Shown here: piece after piece, positions 24,148 to 31,696 of the stretch
How positions within the stretch are numbered: the first letter of the stretch is position 1
Layout: every line of letters starts with the position of its first letter
NCBI RefSeq assembly: GCF_016861915.1
Contig: NZ_BOLX01000017.1
Location: 1-33,864, forward strand
Source of the DNA: Apilactobacillus nanyangensis
GTDB lineage: Bacteria > Bacillota > Bacilli > Lactobacillales > Lactobacillaceae
Direction: 5' to 3'
Length of the DNA: 33,864 nt
The notes under the pieces: model-generated
Database searches by the model: none
What the model was told of the DNA's origin: nothing
The model's input: only the letters and a program-made list of their open reading frames with translations
Translations under genes and position numbers: made by a program

Positions 24148-25166
24148 ACGTCATCGGAAACAATGTAGTGAAGGTTATTAATTTCAACCCACTTAGTGTT
24201 ATTTTGATCAACAATCTCTTGAGTAACAAAGAATGAGTTACCATTGTGTAAGAAGCCGATACAACTACCATAAGGGAAGTTGTAAACAGCAACACTTTGA
24301 TGGTTGTCATTTTGAATTGTTGCAGGGTAGTGCACCTGTTTAATCTTCCATGAATCCGTGTTGGTTAGTTCTTTTGCAAATGGATATTGCATTCTGTAGA
24401 AGTTTCTATCGACAATCCATTGGTTGGGCCCAATATTTAGCCACAGAGCGTCATCAGTGGTAACTTGATAGAATACCTTCCAAATACTTTTCTTTGGTAA
24501 TAAGACATGAAGCACATCACCATTAGTATCGTTATACACTTTGGTGTATTCTCTTAAACGAATGTAGAATGTGTCCTTTTGTACGCTGTGCCAATCGTTT
24601 CGGCGATAGTAAATGATTAAATGCTTGATATAGTCATTAAAAATACCATTTGAATCACCAGAATAAGTAACGACGTTAAATCCGGTTAATTCAGGGATAT
24701 TAATTTCAAATTCATTATTATACTTACCGATTGCTATTTGAGGAAGACGAATCATTGAATATGTATCATAGTTAATGAAGAAAATATTAACCGGTTTTCC
24801 GTTCAATCGATTGTATTGAAGGATGACTTTGTTATCTTCTTTTTGCATGTAAGTTGAAACACCCATTATTTTGAATAATACATAGTGATCAAAATCAGGG
24901 ATGATGAAACTAACTGGATCACCAACGGATCCATGAATAACATTAAATTCATGAAGATAGTGACCATCCTCATCTACGTAGTAGATAGTCATCTTTGCCC
25001 TTGCTTTAAGAGAAGGAGAAGGGGTTTCTTCAATGTTGCTTGTGGGTTCTGCTACAGGTTCATCAACGGTTTGAGTTGTGAAATCTGCGAATTCATTTAC
25101 TTGTGGTTCATCTGGTTTACGTTTGGGTTTGAACAAACGAATGATGTCATGAATAAAATGAAACAT
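24129..25166 (-). CDS. MucBP-like and SH3-like repeat protein without signal peptide
   Basis: I do not recognise a named gene. The 345-residue protein begins with a short amphipathic stretch (MFHFIHDIIRLFKPKRK) and an acidic, proline-containing linker (about 18-55). Two repeats resembling MucBP domains follow (about 59-119, with IYYVDEDG; and 126-188, with IFFINYDT). Two C-terminal segments of about 60 residues look like SLAP/SH3b wall-binding modules (about 198-258, LWLNIGPNQWIVDRNF; 280-340, TKWVEINNLHYIV). Such modules usually sit on the cell surface, yet there is no cleavable signal, TM helix or LPXTG motif. The ATG is well supported by AGGAGG 7 bases upstream. It is a single gene between prfC and clpE. 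Confidence 0.7.
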   Translation of the reverse strand: MFHFIHDIIRLFKPKRKPDEPQVNEFADFTTQTVDEPVAEPTSNIEETPSPSLKARAKMTIYYVDEDGHYLHEFNVIHGSVGDPVSFIIPDFDHYVLFKIMGVSTYMQKEDNKVILQYNRLNGKPVNIFFINYDTYSMIRLPQIAIGKYNNEFEINIPELTGFNVVTYSGDSNGIFNDYIKHLIIYYRRNDWHSVQKDTFYIRLREYTKVYNDTNGDVLHVLLPKKSIWKVFYQVTTDDALWLNIGPNQWIVDRNFYRMQYPFAKELTNTDSWKIKQVHYPATIQNDNHQSVAVYNFPYGSCIGFLHNGNSFFVTQEIVDQNNTKWVEINNLHYIVSDDVKKELR

Positions 25167-25220
25167 ACCTCTTCCTCCTCTCTAATAACCATATTAACAT
25201 ATGATAGTACAAAAAAAGTT

Positions 25221-25256
25221 AAAAAAACAGCTAAGAATAAGTCTTAGCTGTTTTTT
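25221..25256. terminator. Terminator after clpE (bidirectional shape)
   Basis: A 9-bp stem CAGCTAAGA/TCTTAGCTG (25228-25236 and 25242-25250) has A7 on the left and T6 on the right. On the minus strand it directly follows the clpE stop. Confidence 0.88.
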
Positions 25257-25268
25257 ATATCTGTTCAA

Positions 25269-27431
25269 TTATTTAGCATTAACAAATACTTTGTTTTCGT
25301 CGTTAACCTCAACGCTCAAATGTTTACTGTTTGGGTTGTTTAGATAATAGTCAGCAACTTTATCTTCAACTTCTTCTTGAATTACACGGCGAAGAGGACG
25401 GGCACCCATTTCGGGGTTATATCCTTTTTCGACCAACTTATCTTTAGCAGCATCTGAAACGTCGATGATAATATCACGATTTTCAAGCATCTTGTTAACA
25501 TTGTCTAGCATTAAGCTGACAATCTTCTTCAAGTCATCCTTGCTTAGTTGGTTAAATTCGACGATGTCATCGAATCTGTTTAGAAATTCTGGTTTGAAGT
25601 AATCACCTAACTTATTCAATACGGAATGAGTTTTGTTGTTAGCTTCGGCGCCGAATCCAACACTAGCAGTAGAAGCACCAGTACCGGCATTACTTGTCAT
25701 AATGATGACAGTATCCTTGAATGATACTGTTCTTCCTTTGGAGTCAGTCAAACGACCATCGTCTAGGATTTGTAGGAAGGCGTGTAGTACGTCTGGGTGA
25801 GCCTTTTCGATTTCATCGAAAAGAATTAGGCTGTAAGGATTTCTTCTTACTTTTTCGGTTAATTGACCGGCTTCATCGTATCCAACGTAGCCAGGAGGTG
25901 AACCAATTAGTTTAGAAATGGAATGTGGTTCACGGTATTCGGACATGTCGAATCTAATCATTGCTTCCTTGGAACCGAATAGTTGCTTTGCTAATTGCTT
26001 AGCAAGCTCAGTCTTACCAATTCCGGTAGTTCCGACAAATAGGAATGATCCGATTGGACGACCGGTTCCGTTGAAACCAATTCGATTACGTTTGATAGCA
26101 CGAGCAACCTTTTCAATTGCTTGGTTTTGTCCGATGACGCTACCAGCAAGCTTCTTATCTAGATCCTTTAGATTATCCTGTTCTTGTTCTTGCAATTGAC
26201 CAACAGGAATCTTGGTGATTGATTCGATAATTCCTTCGATATCCTTCGTAGATACAGTAGGGTAGGTATTATCGGACTCGTCGAAGTCCTTTAACTTGTA
26301 GTTAAGTTCTTCAATCTTATCACGATAGAAGGCGGCCTTTTCATAGTCTTCCTTTTGTAGGGCATCCTTCTTTTCGCTTTCGCACTTGCTTAGTTCTTCC
26401 TTTAAATCATCAGGTGACTTAACGTCAGACTTGATATTAAGTTTAGAACCAGCTTCATCGATTAAGTCGATAGCCTTATCTGGCAAGAAACGATCTTGGA
26501 TGTAACGGTTTGATAGGTAAACCGCAGCCTTGATGGCATCATCACTGTATTTAACGTGGTGATACTTTTCATAACGCCCCTTGATACCGTTTAAGATATG
26601 AATTGCTTGTTTTAATGAAGGTTCATCAACTTGGACGGTTTGGAAACGACGAGCAAGTGCTGAATCCTTTTCGATACCACGGTATTCGTTTAAAGTAGTA
26701 GCACCAATTAATTGGAAACTACCACGAGCTAAAGCAGGCTTTAAAACGTTTCCTGCATCCATAGCACCGTCGGCATTACCAGCACCCATAATTTCATGAA
26801 TTTCATCAATGAATAAAATGATGTTCTTGTTGGATTGAACTTCCTTGATTAGTTCTTGCATTCTTTGCTCGAATTGTCCACGCATGGATGTTCCTTGAAC
26901 AATGGATACAACATCTAATCTAATAACACGTTTGTTCTTTAACTTATCTGGAACTTCGTGATGGGCAATCTTTAGTGCTAGTCCTTCGACAACAGCAGTC
27001 TTACCAACACCGGCCTCACCGATTAGAACAGGATTGTTCTTGGTTCTTCTGTTAAGAATTTCAATCACACGATCGATTTCCTTATCGCGACCAATAACAG
27101 GATCAATCTTGTTCTTTCTTGCTAAGTCGGTTAAATCATATCCATACTTTGCTAACACAGAGTTAGAATTATTGTTATTGTTATTTTTTTGCTGATTATT
27201 CTCAGGACGGCGGATAGAGTTTTGATTCATCGCATTAAATAAGTCATCTAAGCTACTGAAACCAAATGGATCATTCATCATATCAACACCTCCGTTATTA
27301 CGATATTGTTCGGATTGTTGACTCAATTTTTGGTAACAGTCCTGACAAATATCGATATGTCTCTTTTCGCCATTAAAATTGACGAGTAAATGAATGGTTG
27401 CCTCATTTATGTGGCAGTTTTCACATTTCAT
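25269..27431 (-). CDS. clpE: ATP-dependent Clp protease ATPase subunit ClpE
   Basis: This Hsp100 unfoldase works with ClpP in heat-shock proteolysis. The 720-residue protein carries the ClpE hallmark N-terminal zinc finger (Cys3, Cys6, Cys29, Cys32). An Asn-rich linker follows, then the first AAA+ module (Walker A GEAGVGKT, Walker B LFIDEIHE), a UVR-like coiled coil ([18 protein letters not shown]) and the second AAA+ module (Walker [20 protein letters not shown], sensor GARPLRR). I chose the ATG at 27431, with AAAGGAG 7 bases upstream. A longer start at 27455 precedes that site. A CtsR box lies between the promoter and the gene. Confidence 0.95.
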   Translation of the reverse strand: MKCENCHINEATIHLLVNFNGEKRHIDICQDCYQKLSQQSEQYRNNGGVDMMNDPFGFSSLDDLFNAMNQNSIRRPENNQQKNNNNNNSNSVLAKYGYDLTDLARKNKIDPVIGRDKEIDRVIEILNRRTKNNPVLIGEAGVGKTAVVEGLALKIAHHEVPDKLKNKRVIRLDVVSIVQGTSMRGQFEQRMQELIKEVQSNKNIILFIDEIHEIMGAGNADGAMDAGNVLKPALARGSFQLIGATTLNEYRGIEKDSALARRFQTVQVDEPSLKQAIHILNGIKGRYEKYHHVKYSDDAIKAAVYLSNRYIQDRFLPDKAIDLIDEAGSKLNIKSDVKSPDDLKEELSKCESEKKDALQKEDYEKAAFYRDKIEELNYKLKDFDESDNTYPTVSTKDIEGIIESITKIPVGQLQEQEQDNLKDLDKKLAGSVIGQNQAIEKVARAIKRNRIGFNGTGRPIGSFLFVGTTGIGKTELAKQLAKQLFGSKEAMIRFDMSEYREPHSISKLIGSPPGYVGYDEAGQLTEKVRRNPYSLILFDEIEKAHPDVLHAFLQILDDGRLTDSKGRTVSFKDTVIIMTSNAGTGASTASVGFGAEANNKTHSVLNKLGDYFKPEFLNRFDDIVEFNQLSKDDLKKIVSLMLDNVNKMLENRDIIIDVSDAAKDKLVEKGYNPEMGARPLRRVIQEEVEDKVADYYLNNPNSKHLSVEVNDENKVFVNAK

Positions 27432-27475
27432 ACGACTGCTCCTTTCTGAAAACAACTAAATGGTTAAGAATTATT

Positions 27476-27492
27476 TTTGACCTTTACTGACC
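27476..27492 (-). promoter_or_regulatory. CtsR operator of clpE
   Basis: The minus strand reads GGTCAGTAAAGGTCAAA, a tandem heptad matching the CtsR box GGTCAAANANRGTCAAA at all but two positions. It lies just downstream of the clpE -10, where a bound repressor would block transcription. Confidence 0.75.
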
Positions 27493-27504
27493 ATTTGTAG
27501 AAAT

Positions 27505-27532
27505 ATTATAACTCATCGTAATTTTAGTGCAA
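27505..27532 (-). promoter_or_regulatory. clpE promoter
   Basis: Minus strand: -35 TTGCAC (27527-27532), a 16-base spacer, and a perfect -10 TATAAT (27505-27510). Confidence 0.6.
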
Positions 27533-27614
27533 GCAATTTGATTATTTTAAAATAATAATGAAGATTTTTTGCATATTTTTTAATTATGATATGTTTTAAT
27601 TAGTACCAATCGTA

Positions 27615-27620
27615 TATAAT
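27615..27620 (+). promoter_or_regulatory. Possible -10 of the small gene at 27646
   Basis: TATAAT stands 31 bases ahead of the predicted start. No good -35 is seen upstream. Confidence 0.35.
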
Positions 27621-27645
27621 ATAAATTGAAAGAGGGAATATAATT

Positions 27646-27846
27646 ATCGCAGATAAGAATTATACTGAATTATTAAATGACCTAAAAGACAACAAAATCA
27701 AAGAATTGGTAGTCAAACCCGACGAGTTCACTGAGTTTCAAGTTGCATATATGAACTTTGATACCAGAAAGCGCGTGATAGGGAAGGCCGATCAGAACGG
27801 TGTAATTACGTATACTTACCTATCTGATAGTGGTACCAATAGTTAA
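27646..27846 (+). CDS. Small hypothetical protein with a non-canonical start (ATC or ATT)
   Basis: An open frame of 66 codons runs to TAA at 27844 and begins (I)ADKNYTELLNDLKDNKIKEL. The composition (charged, helical start, then a beta-rich end RVIGKADQNGVITYTYL) looks like a real protein. An AGAGGGA ribosome site lies at 27631-27637, but no ATG, GTG or TTG follows it in frame. ATC (27646) stands 8 bases away, where ATG would be expected, and ATT (27643) 5 bases away. The first in-frame TTG is codon 21 and the first ATG codon 36, both without ribosome sites. Either it uses a rare start codon, as infC does, or a point change (ATG to ATC) has weakened it. It lies between clpE and ptsH. No family is recognised. 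Confidence 0.62.
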   Translation: MADKNYTELLNDLKDNKIKELVVKPDEFTEFQVAYMNFDTRKRVIGKADQNGVITYTYLSDSGTNS

Positions 27847-27914
27847 AAATGTTGAGTTTTATCACATTAATTGATATTCTAAAATTAGTATAAGAATAAA
27901 AGGAGATTTTCAAA

Positions 27915-28181
27915 ATGGAAAAACGTCAATTTAAAGTTGTTTCTGAAACTGGAATCCATGCTCGTCCTGCAACACTTTTAGTTCAAACTGCTACTAAATT
28001 CAAATCAGAATTAAAACTAGAATACCTTGGCAACACTGTTGACTTAAAGTCAATCATGGGTGTTATGTCATTAGGTGTTGGTCAAAACGCCGAAGTAACT
28101 GTTATTGCTGATGGTCCTGACGAAAAAGATGCAATTGAAGCAATTGCTAAGTCATTCAAAGATGAAGGATTAACTGATTAA
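27915..28181 (+). CDS. ptsH: Phosphocarrier protein HPr
   Basis: The 88-residue HPr has the Enzyme I phosphorylation site His15 in TGIHARPAT and the HPr kinase site Ser46 in [11 protein letters not shown]. Seryl-phosphorylated HPr is the co-repressor of CcpA, which ties it to the cre-like sites at gntK and gntP. The ribosome site is AAGGAG, 8 bases upstream. In most relatives ptsI (Enzyme I) follows directly or overlaps. Here 239 non-coding bases and a lipoteichoic acid operon follow, so ptsH stands alone. The role may be mainly regulatory if ptsI is absent from the genome. Confidence 0.95.
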   Translation: MEKRQFKVVSETGIHARPATLLVQTATKFKSELKLEYLGNTVDLKSIMGVMSLGVGQNAEVTVIADGPDEKDAIEAIAKSFKDEGLTD

Positions 28182-28213
28182 TTACAAGTTATATATGGTA
28201 CGTCTATTAAAAT

Positions 28214-28320
28214 AATGAGTCAGAAATATTTTATGTTTGGTTGTCATAATAGTTCATTGTCATTATTGAACGAAAGTGGAAACAACTACATCAATAGAAT
28301 TGTTCTGGCTCGTTTTTTTT
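28214..28320 (+). other. Folded RNA element ending in a U-tract, downstream of ptsH
   Basis: A 12-bp closing stem (28214-28225 with 28303-28314, two G-T pairs) encloses about 77 bases and runs straight into T8. Inside, GTTGT and ACAAC can pair, and within them GTTCA and TGAAC form a hairpin. The U-tract makes it a terminator for ptsH, but the large nested interior is unlike the compact terminators elsewhere in the window. It could be the 3' end of a small RNA or a ligand-sensing leader of the downstream operon. I recognise no known class. Confidence 0.5.
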
Positions 28321-28350
28321 ATTAAAATAGATGATTATGGCATTTACATG

Positions 28351-28367
28351 AGTTTGCAATGCAAACT
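28351..28367. promoter_or_regulatory. Perfect palindromic operator candidate
   Basis: AGTTTGCA-A-TGCAAACT is a perfect 8-bp inverted repeat about one base. It covers the -35 (TTGCAA, 28354-28359) of the lipoteichoic acid operon promoter, so it is well placed for a dimeric repressor. Confidence 0.55.
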
Positions 28368-28382
28368 GCAAAACAATATAAT
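28354..28382 (+). promoter_or_regulatory. Promoter of the lipoteichoic acid operon
   Basis: -35 TTGCAA (28354-28359), a 17-base spacer, and a perfect -10 TATAAT (28377-28382), about 40 bases before the first ATG. Confidence 0.65.
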
Positions 28383-28420
28383 TACAAATAATTAATATTA
28401 AAGGAAAGAGAGGTGCTACT

Positions 28421-29608
28421 ATGAATATTGGAATCTTTACAGATACTTATTTTCCACAGGTCAGTGGGGTTGCCACATCCATTAAGACGTTAAAAGATCA
28501 ATTGGAAAAAGATGGTCATCAGGTGTATATATTTACTACAACTGATCCTCACGTTGATAAGGCCGCATACGAAAAAAATATTTTTAGATTTTCCAGTATC
28601 CCCTTTATTTCTTTTACTGACCGCAGAATCGCGGTAAGGGGAATGATCCAAGCTTATCAAATTGCTAAGAAACTTAACTTGGACATCATTCATACACAGA
28701 CAGAGTTCTCGATGGGAATCATTGGTAAGTTCGTGGCGAAGTTCTTAAGAATCCCATGTGTACATACTTATCACACAATGTATGAAGACTATTTACATTA
28801 TGTAGCCAAGGGTAAGCTATTAAGACCAGTACATGTTAAAGATGCGACTTTAGCATTTTGTCACAATATGTCAGGGGTAGTGGCGCCAAGTAAAAAAGTA
28901 TTAGACACGCTAGTCAGATATGGAGTAAAGAGTCCAATTAGGATTATCCCAACTGGAATCAATATCAATAAGTTTGCGGCTGAATCTGATTTTGATTTAC
29001 GTAAATATTTAGGAGTAGACAAGGATGCTCCTGTGTTATTATCAGTGAGTCGTTTGGCTTACGAAAAAAACATCAAAGAATTGATTAACTCCATGCCAAA
29101 GATTTTATCCGATAAGCCATTAACACAACTTGTAATAGTTGGTGATGGACCTGCCGGAGATGATTTGAAGAAACAAGTTAATGACATGAAGCTAAATGAT
29201 AACGTCAAATTTGTTGGTGAAATTAATAACGATGAGGTTTATAAATATTATCGAGATGCCGATTTGTTCGTTTCAACATCTAATTCTGAATCACAAGGTT
29301 TAACTTATATTGAAGCAATGGCTGCTGGAGTTAAAGTGGTAGTTGCATCAAGTCCGTATACTGAGGACCTATTAAGTGATAAGGCATTAGGGATGACCTT
29401 CTCAAATAAAGATGGCTATGTTTCAAGCGTATTGGAATACTTGAATCAAACTAAAGCTAAACCAGATCAATCAAAGGAAGAACTTAGACAAACTAAGTTA
29501 CATGAAATATCATCTGAAAACTTTGCTAATCGAATTGTGTCTTTTTATAAGAGTGCCCAATTAGATTTCAACAAAGAATTAAGCGATGATAATGGGATAA
29601 GCGACTAG
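28421..29608 (+). CDS. Glycolipid glucosyltransferase, LafA/BgsB-like (GT4)
   Basis: It probably transfers glucose from UDP-glucose to diacylglycerol, making the first sugar of the lipoteichoic acid anchor at the inner membrane face. The 395-residue GT-B protein has an N-terminal acceptor domain starting IGIFTDTYFPQVSGVATS and the EX7E donor motif in SESQGLTYIEAMAAG near residue 290. The match is to the monoglucosyl-diacylglycerol synthase group. It has no TM segment; family members bind the membrane peripherally. The ribosome site is AGAGAGGTG. The next gene starts 9 bases after its stop. The acceptor specificity is inferred from family and operon. Confidence 0.85.
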   Translation: MNIGIFTDTYFPQVSGVATSIKTLKDQLEKDGHQVYIFTTTDPHVDKAAYEKNIFRFSSIPFISFTDRRIAVRGMIQAYQIAKKLNLDIIHTQTEFSMGIIGKFVAKFLRIPCVHTYHTMYEDYLHYVAKGKLLRPVHVKDATLAFCHNMSGVVAPSKKVLDTLVRYGVKSPIRIIPTGININKFAAESDFDLRKYLGVDKDAPVLLSVSRLAYEKNIKELINSMPKILSDKPLTQLVIVGDGPAGDDLKKQVNDMKLNDNVKFVGEINNDEVYKYYRDADLFVSTSNSESQGLTYIEAMAAGVKVVVASSPYTEDLLSDKALGMTFSNKDGYVSSVLEYLNQTKAKPDQSKEELRQTKLHEISSENFANRIVSFYKSAQLDFNKELSDDNGISD

Positions 29609-29616
29609 GAGGATTT

Positions 29617-30639
29617 ATGATAAAAATAGATATGTTTTCAACTGCCGACAAGGTAAAGGGACAAGGAGTTGGTAGTGCCTATCTAGAGTTAATTAAATTA
29701 ATGGAAAAGCGTTTTTCAGATGAGTTTGACATTGAAATCAATGACCCAAAGTCATCTGATATTACTCACTACCATACAATTAATCTAAGATATTACTTCT
29801 CTACTTTCCAAAAGAAACGTGGAAGAAGAATTGGATATGTGCACTTTCTACCAGAAACACTGGAAGGAAGCTTAAGCCTACCCAAGCCAATAAAATGGAT
29901 TTTTTATAAGTATGTAATTGCGTTTTACAAACGAATGGAACATATTGTAGTGGTTAATCCAACTTTTATACCCAAGTTGGAAGCATATGGAATTAATCGT
30001 GATAAAATTACTTACATTCCAAACTTCGTTAGCAAGAAGGAATTCTATCCATTCACCAAAGACGAAAACCTTGCTGCTAGAAAAGAACTTGGCATCGATA
30101 AAGACAAGTTCGTAGTAGTGGGAACTGGTCAGGTGCAAACAAGAAAAGGAATTCTCGATTTTGCTAAATTAGCCGAAGAAAACCCAAATGTCGAATTTAT
30201 ATGGGCAGGCGGTTTTTCTTTTGGTAAAATTACTGATGGATACAAGAACCTAAAATCATTGGTTGATAATCCACCTGCAAATCTTAAATTTCCAGGAATC
30301 GTGGATCGTGATAAATTAGTTCAATACTACAATGTTGCTGATTTATTTTTACTACCATCATTTAACGAACTATTCCCAATGTCAGTGTTGGAATCTTTCT
30401 CTTGTGGTACTCCAGTAATGCTAAGAAGTTTAGATTTATATAAAGAAATCATCAGTGGTTACTATGAACCATTTACTACTTTTGAAGAAATGAACGATAG
30501 TTTACATCGCTTAATTGATAATCCAGATGAACTAAAAGAATTATCTGATAAAGCACTTGCTGCGTCTGATTACTATTCAGAAGATCATCTAGCTTCAATT
30601 TGGCATAAATTCTATAAAGGTCAGATAAAAGAGGGATAG
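29617..30639 (+). CDS. Second glycolipid glycosyltransferase, LafB/BgsA/CpoA-like (GT4)
   Basis: The 340-residue GT-B enzyme should add the second sugar (glucose or galactose) to the monoglycosyl-diacylglycerol made by the previous gene. It begins IKIDMFSTADKVKGQGVGSAY, with the glycine-rich acceptor loop typical of the CpoA group. VVVGTGQVQTRKGILDFA starts the second domain, and NELFPMSVLESFSCGTPV holds the EX7E donor motif. The ribosome site AGGAGG overlaps the stop of the preceding gene. It is followed at 2 bases by the membrane protein gene. Confidence 0.85.
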   Translation: MIKIDMFSTADKVKGQGVGSAYLELIKLMEKRFSDEFDIEINDPKSSDITHYHTINLRYYFSTFQKKRGRRIGYVHFLPETLEGSLSLPKPIKWIFYKYVIAFYKRMEHIVVVNPTFIPKLEAYGINRDKITYIPNFVSKKEFYPFTKDENLAARKELGIDKDKFVVVGTGQVQTRKGILDFAKLAEENPNVEFIWAGGFSFGKITDGYKNLKSLVDNPPANLKFPGIVDRDKLVQYYNVADLFLLPSFNELFPMSVLESFSCGTPVMLRSLDLYKEIISGYYEPFTTFEEMNDSLHRLIDNPDELKELSDKALAASDYYSEDHLASIWHKFYKGQIKEG

Positions 30640-30641
30640 TA

Positions 30642-31655
30642 ATGTCGAGGAAAAATGTAATAACTTTCGTTATGATGTTTCTTATTGGAATACTAATTTT
30701 TTGGTATTTTGTAAGAGATATCAACATGGATGTATTAATTGCAGATTTTTTTACTATTAATTGGTGGTGGATTGCCGTTGCATTCCTATGTATGTTGTTG
30801 TATCTAGGACTAGAAGCGGTGGTTACAAAGACAATTGTCGATACGCAAGTTGATCACTTTACTTGGTGGGATGCAATAAGAGTCCCACTAGTTGAACAAC
30901 TATTCAACGGAATCACACCATTCTCATCTGGTGGACAACCAGGTCAGTTATATGTAATGGTTCAAACCGGTGTGGATGCAGGTAAGGCCAGTTCAACTTT
31001 ATTGATGAAGTTTGTTGTCTTTCAAACGATGATAGTAATTAACTTCATTTTGAGTCTAATTGTTGGTTTTCAATATGTTGAAGAAAAGCTTCATTACTTA
31101 GCTTGGCTGGTATTGTTTGGCTTCTTCGTTCACCTATTTGTCATTGTCGCCTTGTTATTAATCATGTATTGGTATACATTTACTAAGAAACTGGTTGATA
31201 ATTTGGTAAAACCGCTTAAAATCTTTATGAAGGATGAAAAATATTTTTCATTTAAAGAAATGTTAGACAACAAAATTGATACATTCCATATGGAAAGCAT
31301 CAGAATTGCCAAACAATGGAAGCTAATGTTAAAGATTATAGTTATTACTTTCTTCCAACTAGCTTTCTACTACCTAATTCCATATTTCATTATCTTGGCA
31401 TTAGGATTTGATCAAGTTAACATTATTATGATTGTTAGCTTACACGTATTAATATTTATGATAATCTCACTATTCCCAATCCCAGGGGGAGCTGGGGGAG
31501 CAGAGTACAGTTTTGAAACTCTGTTCAAGAGTTTTATCACCAATAACACAAAGTTAATTCTCGCGTTAATTGCTTGGCGCTTGATAACTTATTACTTAGG
31601 AATGATTTTAGGGGCGGTTGCATTCTTTATTCGTCCCAATAAGATTGATAAGTAA
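30642..31655 (+). CDS. UPF0104/LPG-synthase-TM-like membrane protein, LafC-like
   Basis: The 337-residue protein has seven or eight TM segments and belongs to the lysylphosphatidylglycerol synthase TM-region family (PF03706, YbhN-like). Recognisable blocks are EQLFNGITPFSSGGQPGQLY and the C-terminal LFPIPGGAGGAEYSFE. It is the flippase-like half of MprF without the catalytic half. In Listeria a similar gene (lafC) follows lafA-lafB and its role is not settled. Here the position between glycolipid synthesis and ltaS suggests moving or presenting the glycolipid anchor. Start ATG 30642 lies 2 bases after the preceding stop, so translation is probably coupled. Confidence 0.82.
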   Translation: MSRKNVITFVMMFLIGILIFWYFVRDINMDVLIADFFTINWWWIAVAFLCMLLYLGLEAVVTKTIVDTQVDHFTWWDAIRVPLVEQLFNGITPFSSGGQPGQLYVMVQTGVDAGKASSTLLMKFVVFQTMIVINFILSLIVGFQYVEEKLHYLAWLVLFGFFVHLFVIVALLLIMYWYTFTKKLVDNLVKPLKIFMKDEKYFSFKEMLDNKIDTFHMESIRIAKQWKLMLKIIVITFFQLAFYYLIPYFIILALGFDQVNIIMIVSLHVLIFMIISLFPIPGGAGGAEYSFETLFKSFITNNTKLILALIAWRLITYYLGMILGAVAFFIRPNKIDK

Positions 31656-31696
31656 ATTTACTAACACTTTATATTTTTTATTTTGGAGGCATAGAA

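Noticed and set aside
28344-28349. Single TTTACA upstream of the lipoteichoic acid operon as a PhoP box
   Set aside because: There are no partner hexamers at 11-base spacing.
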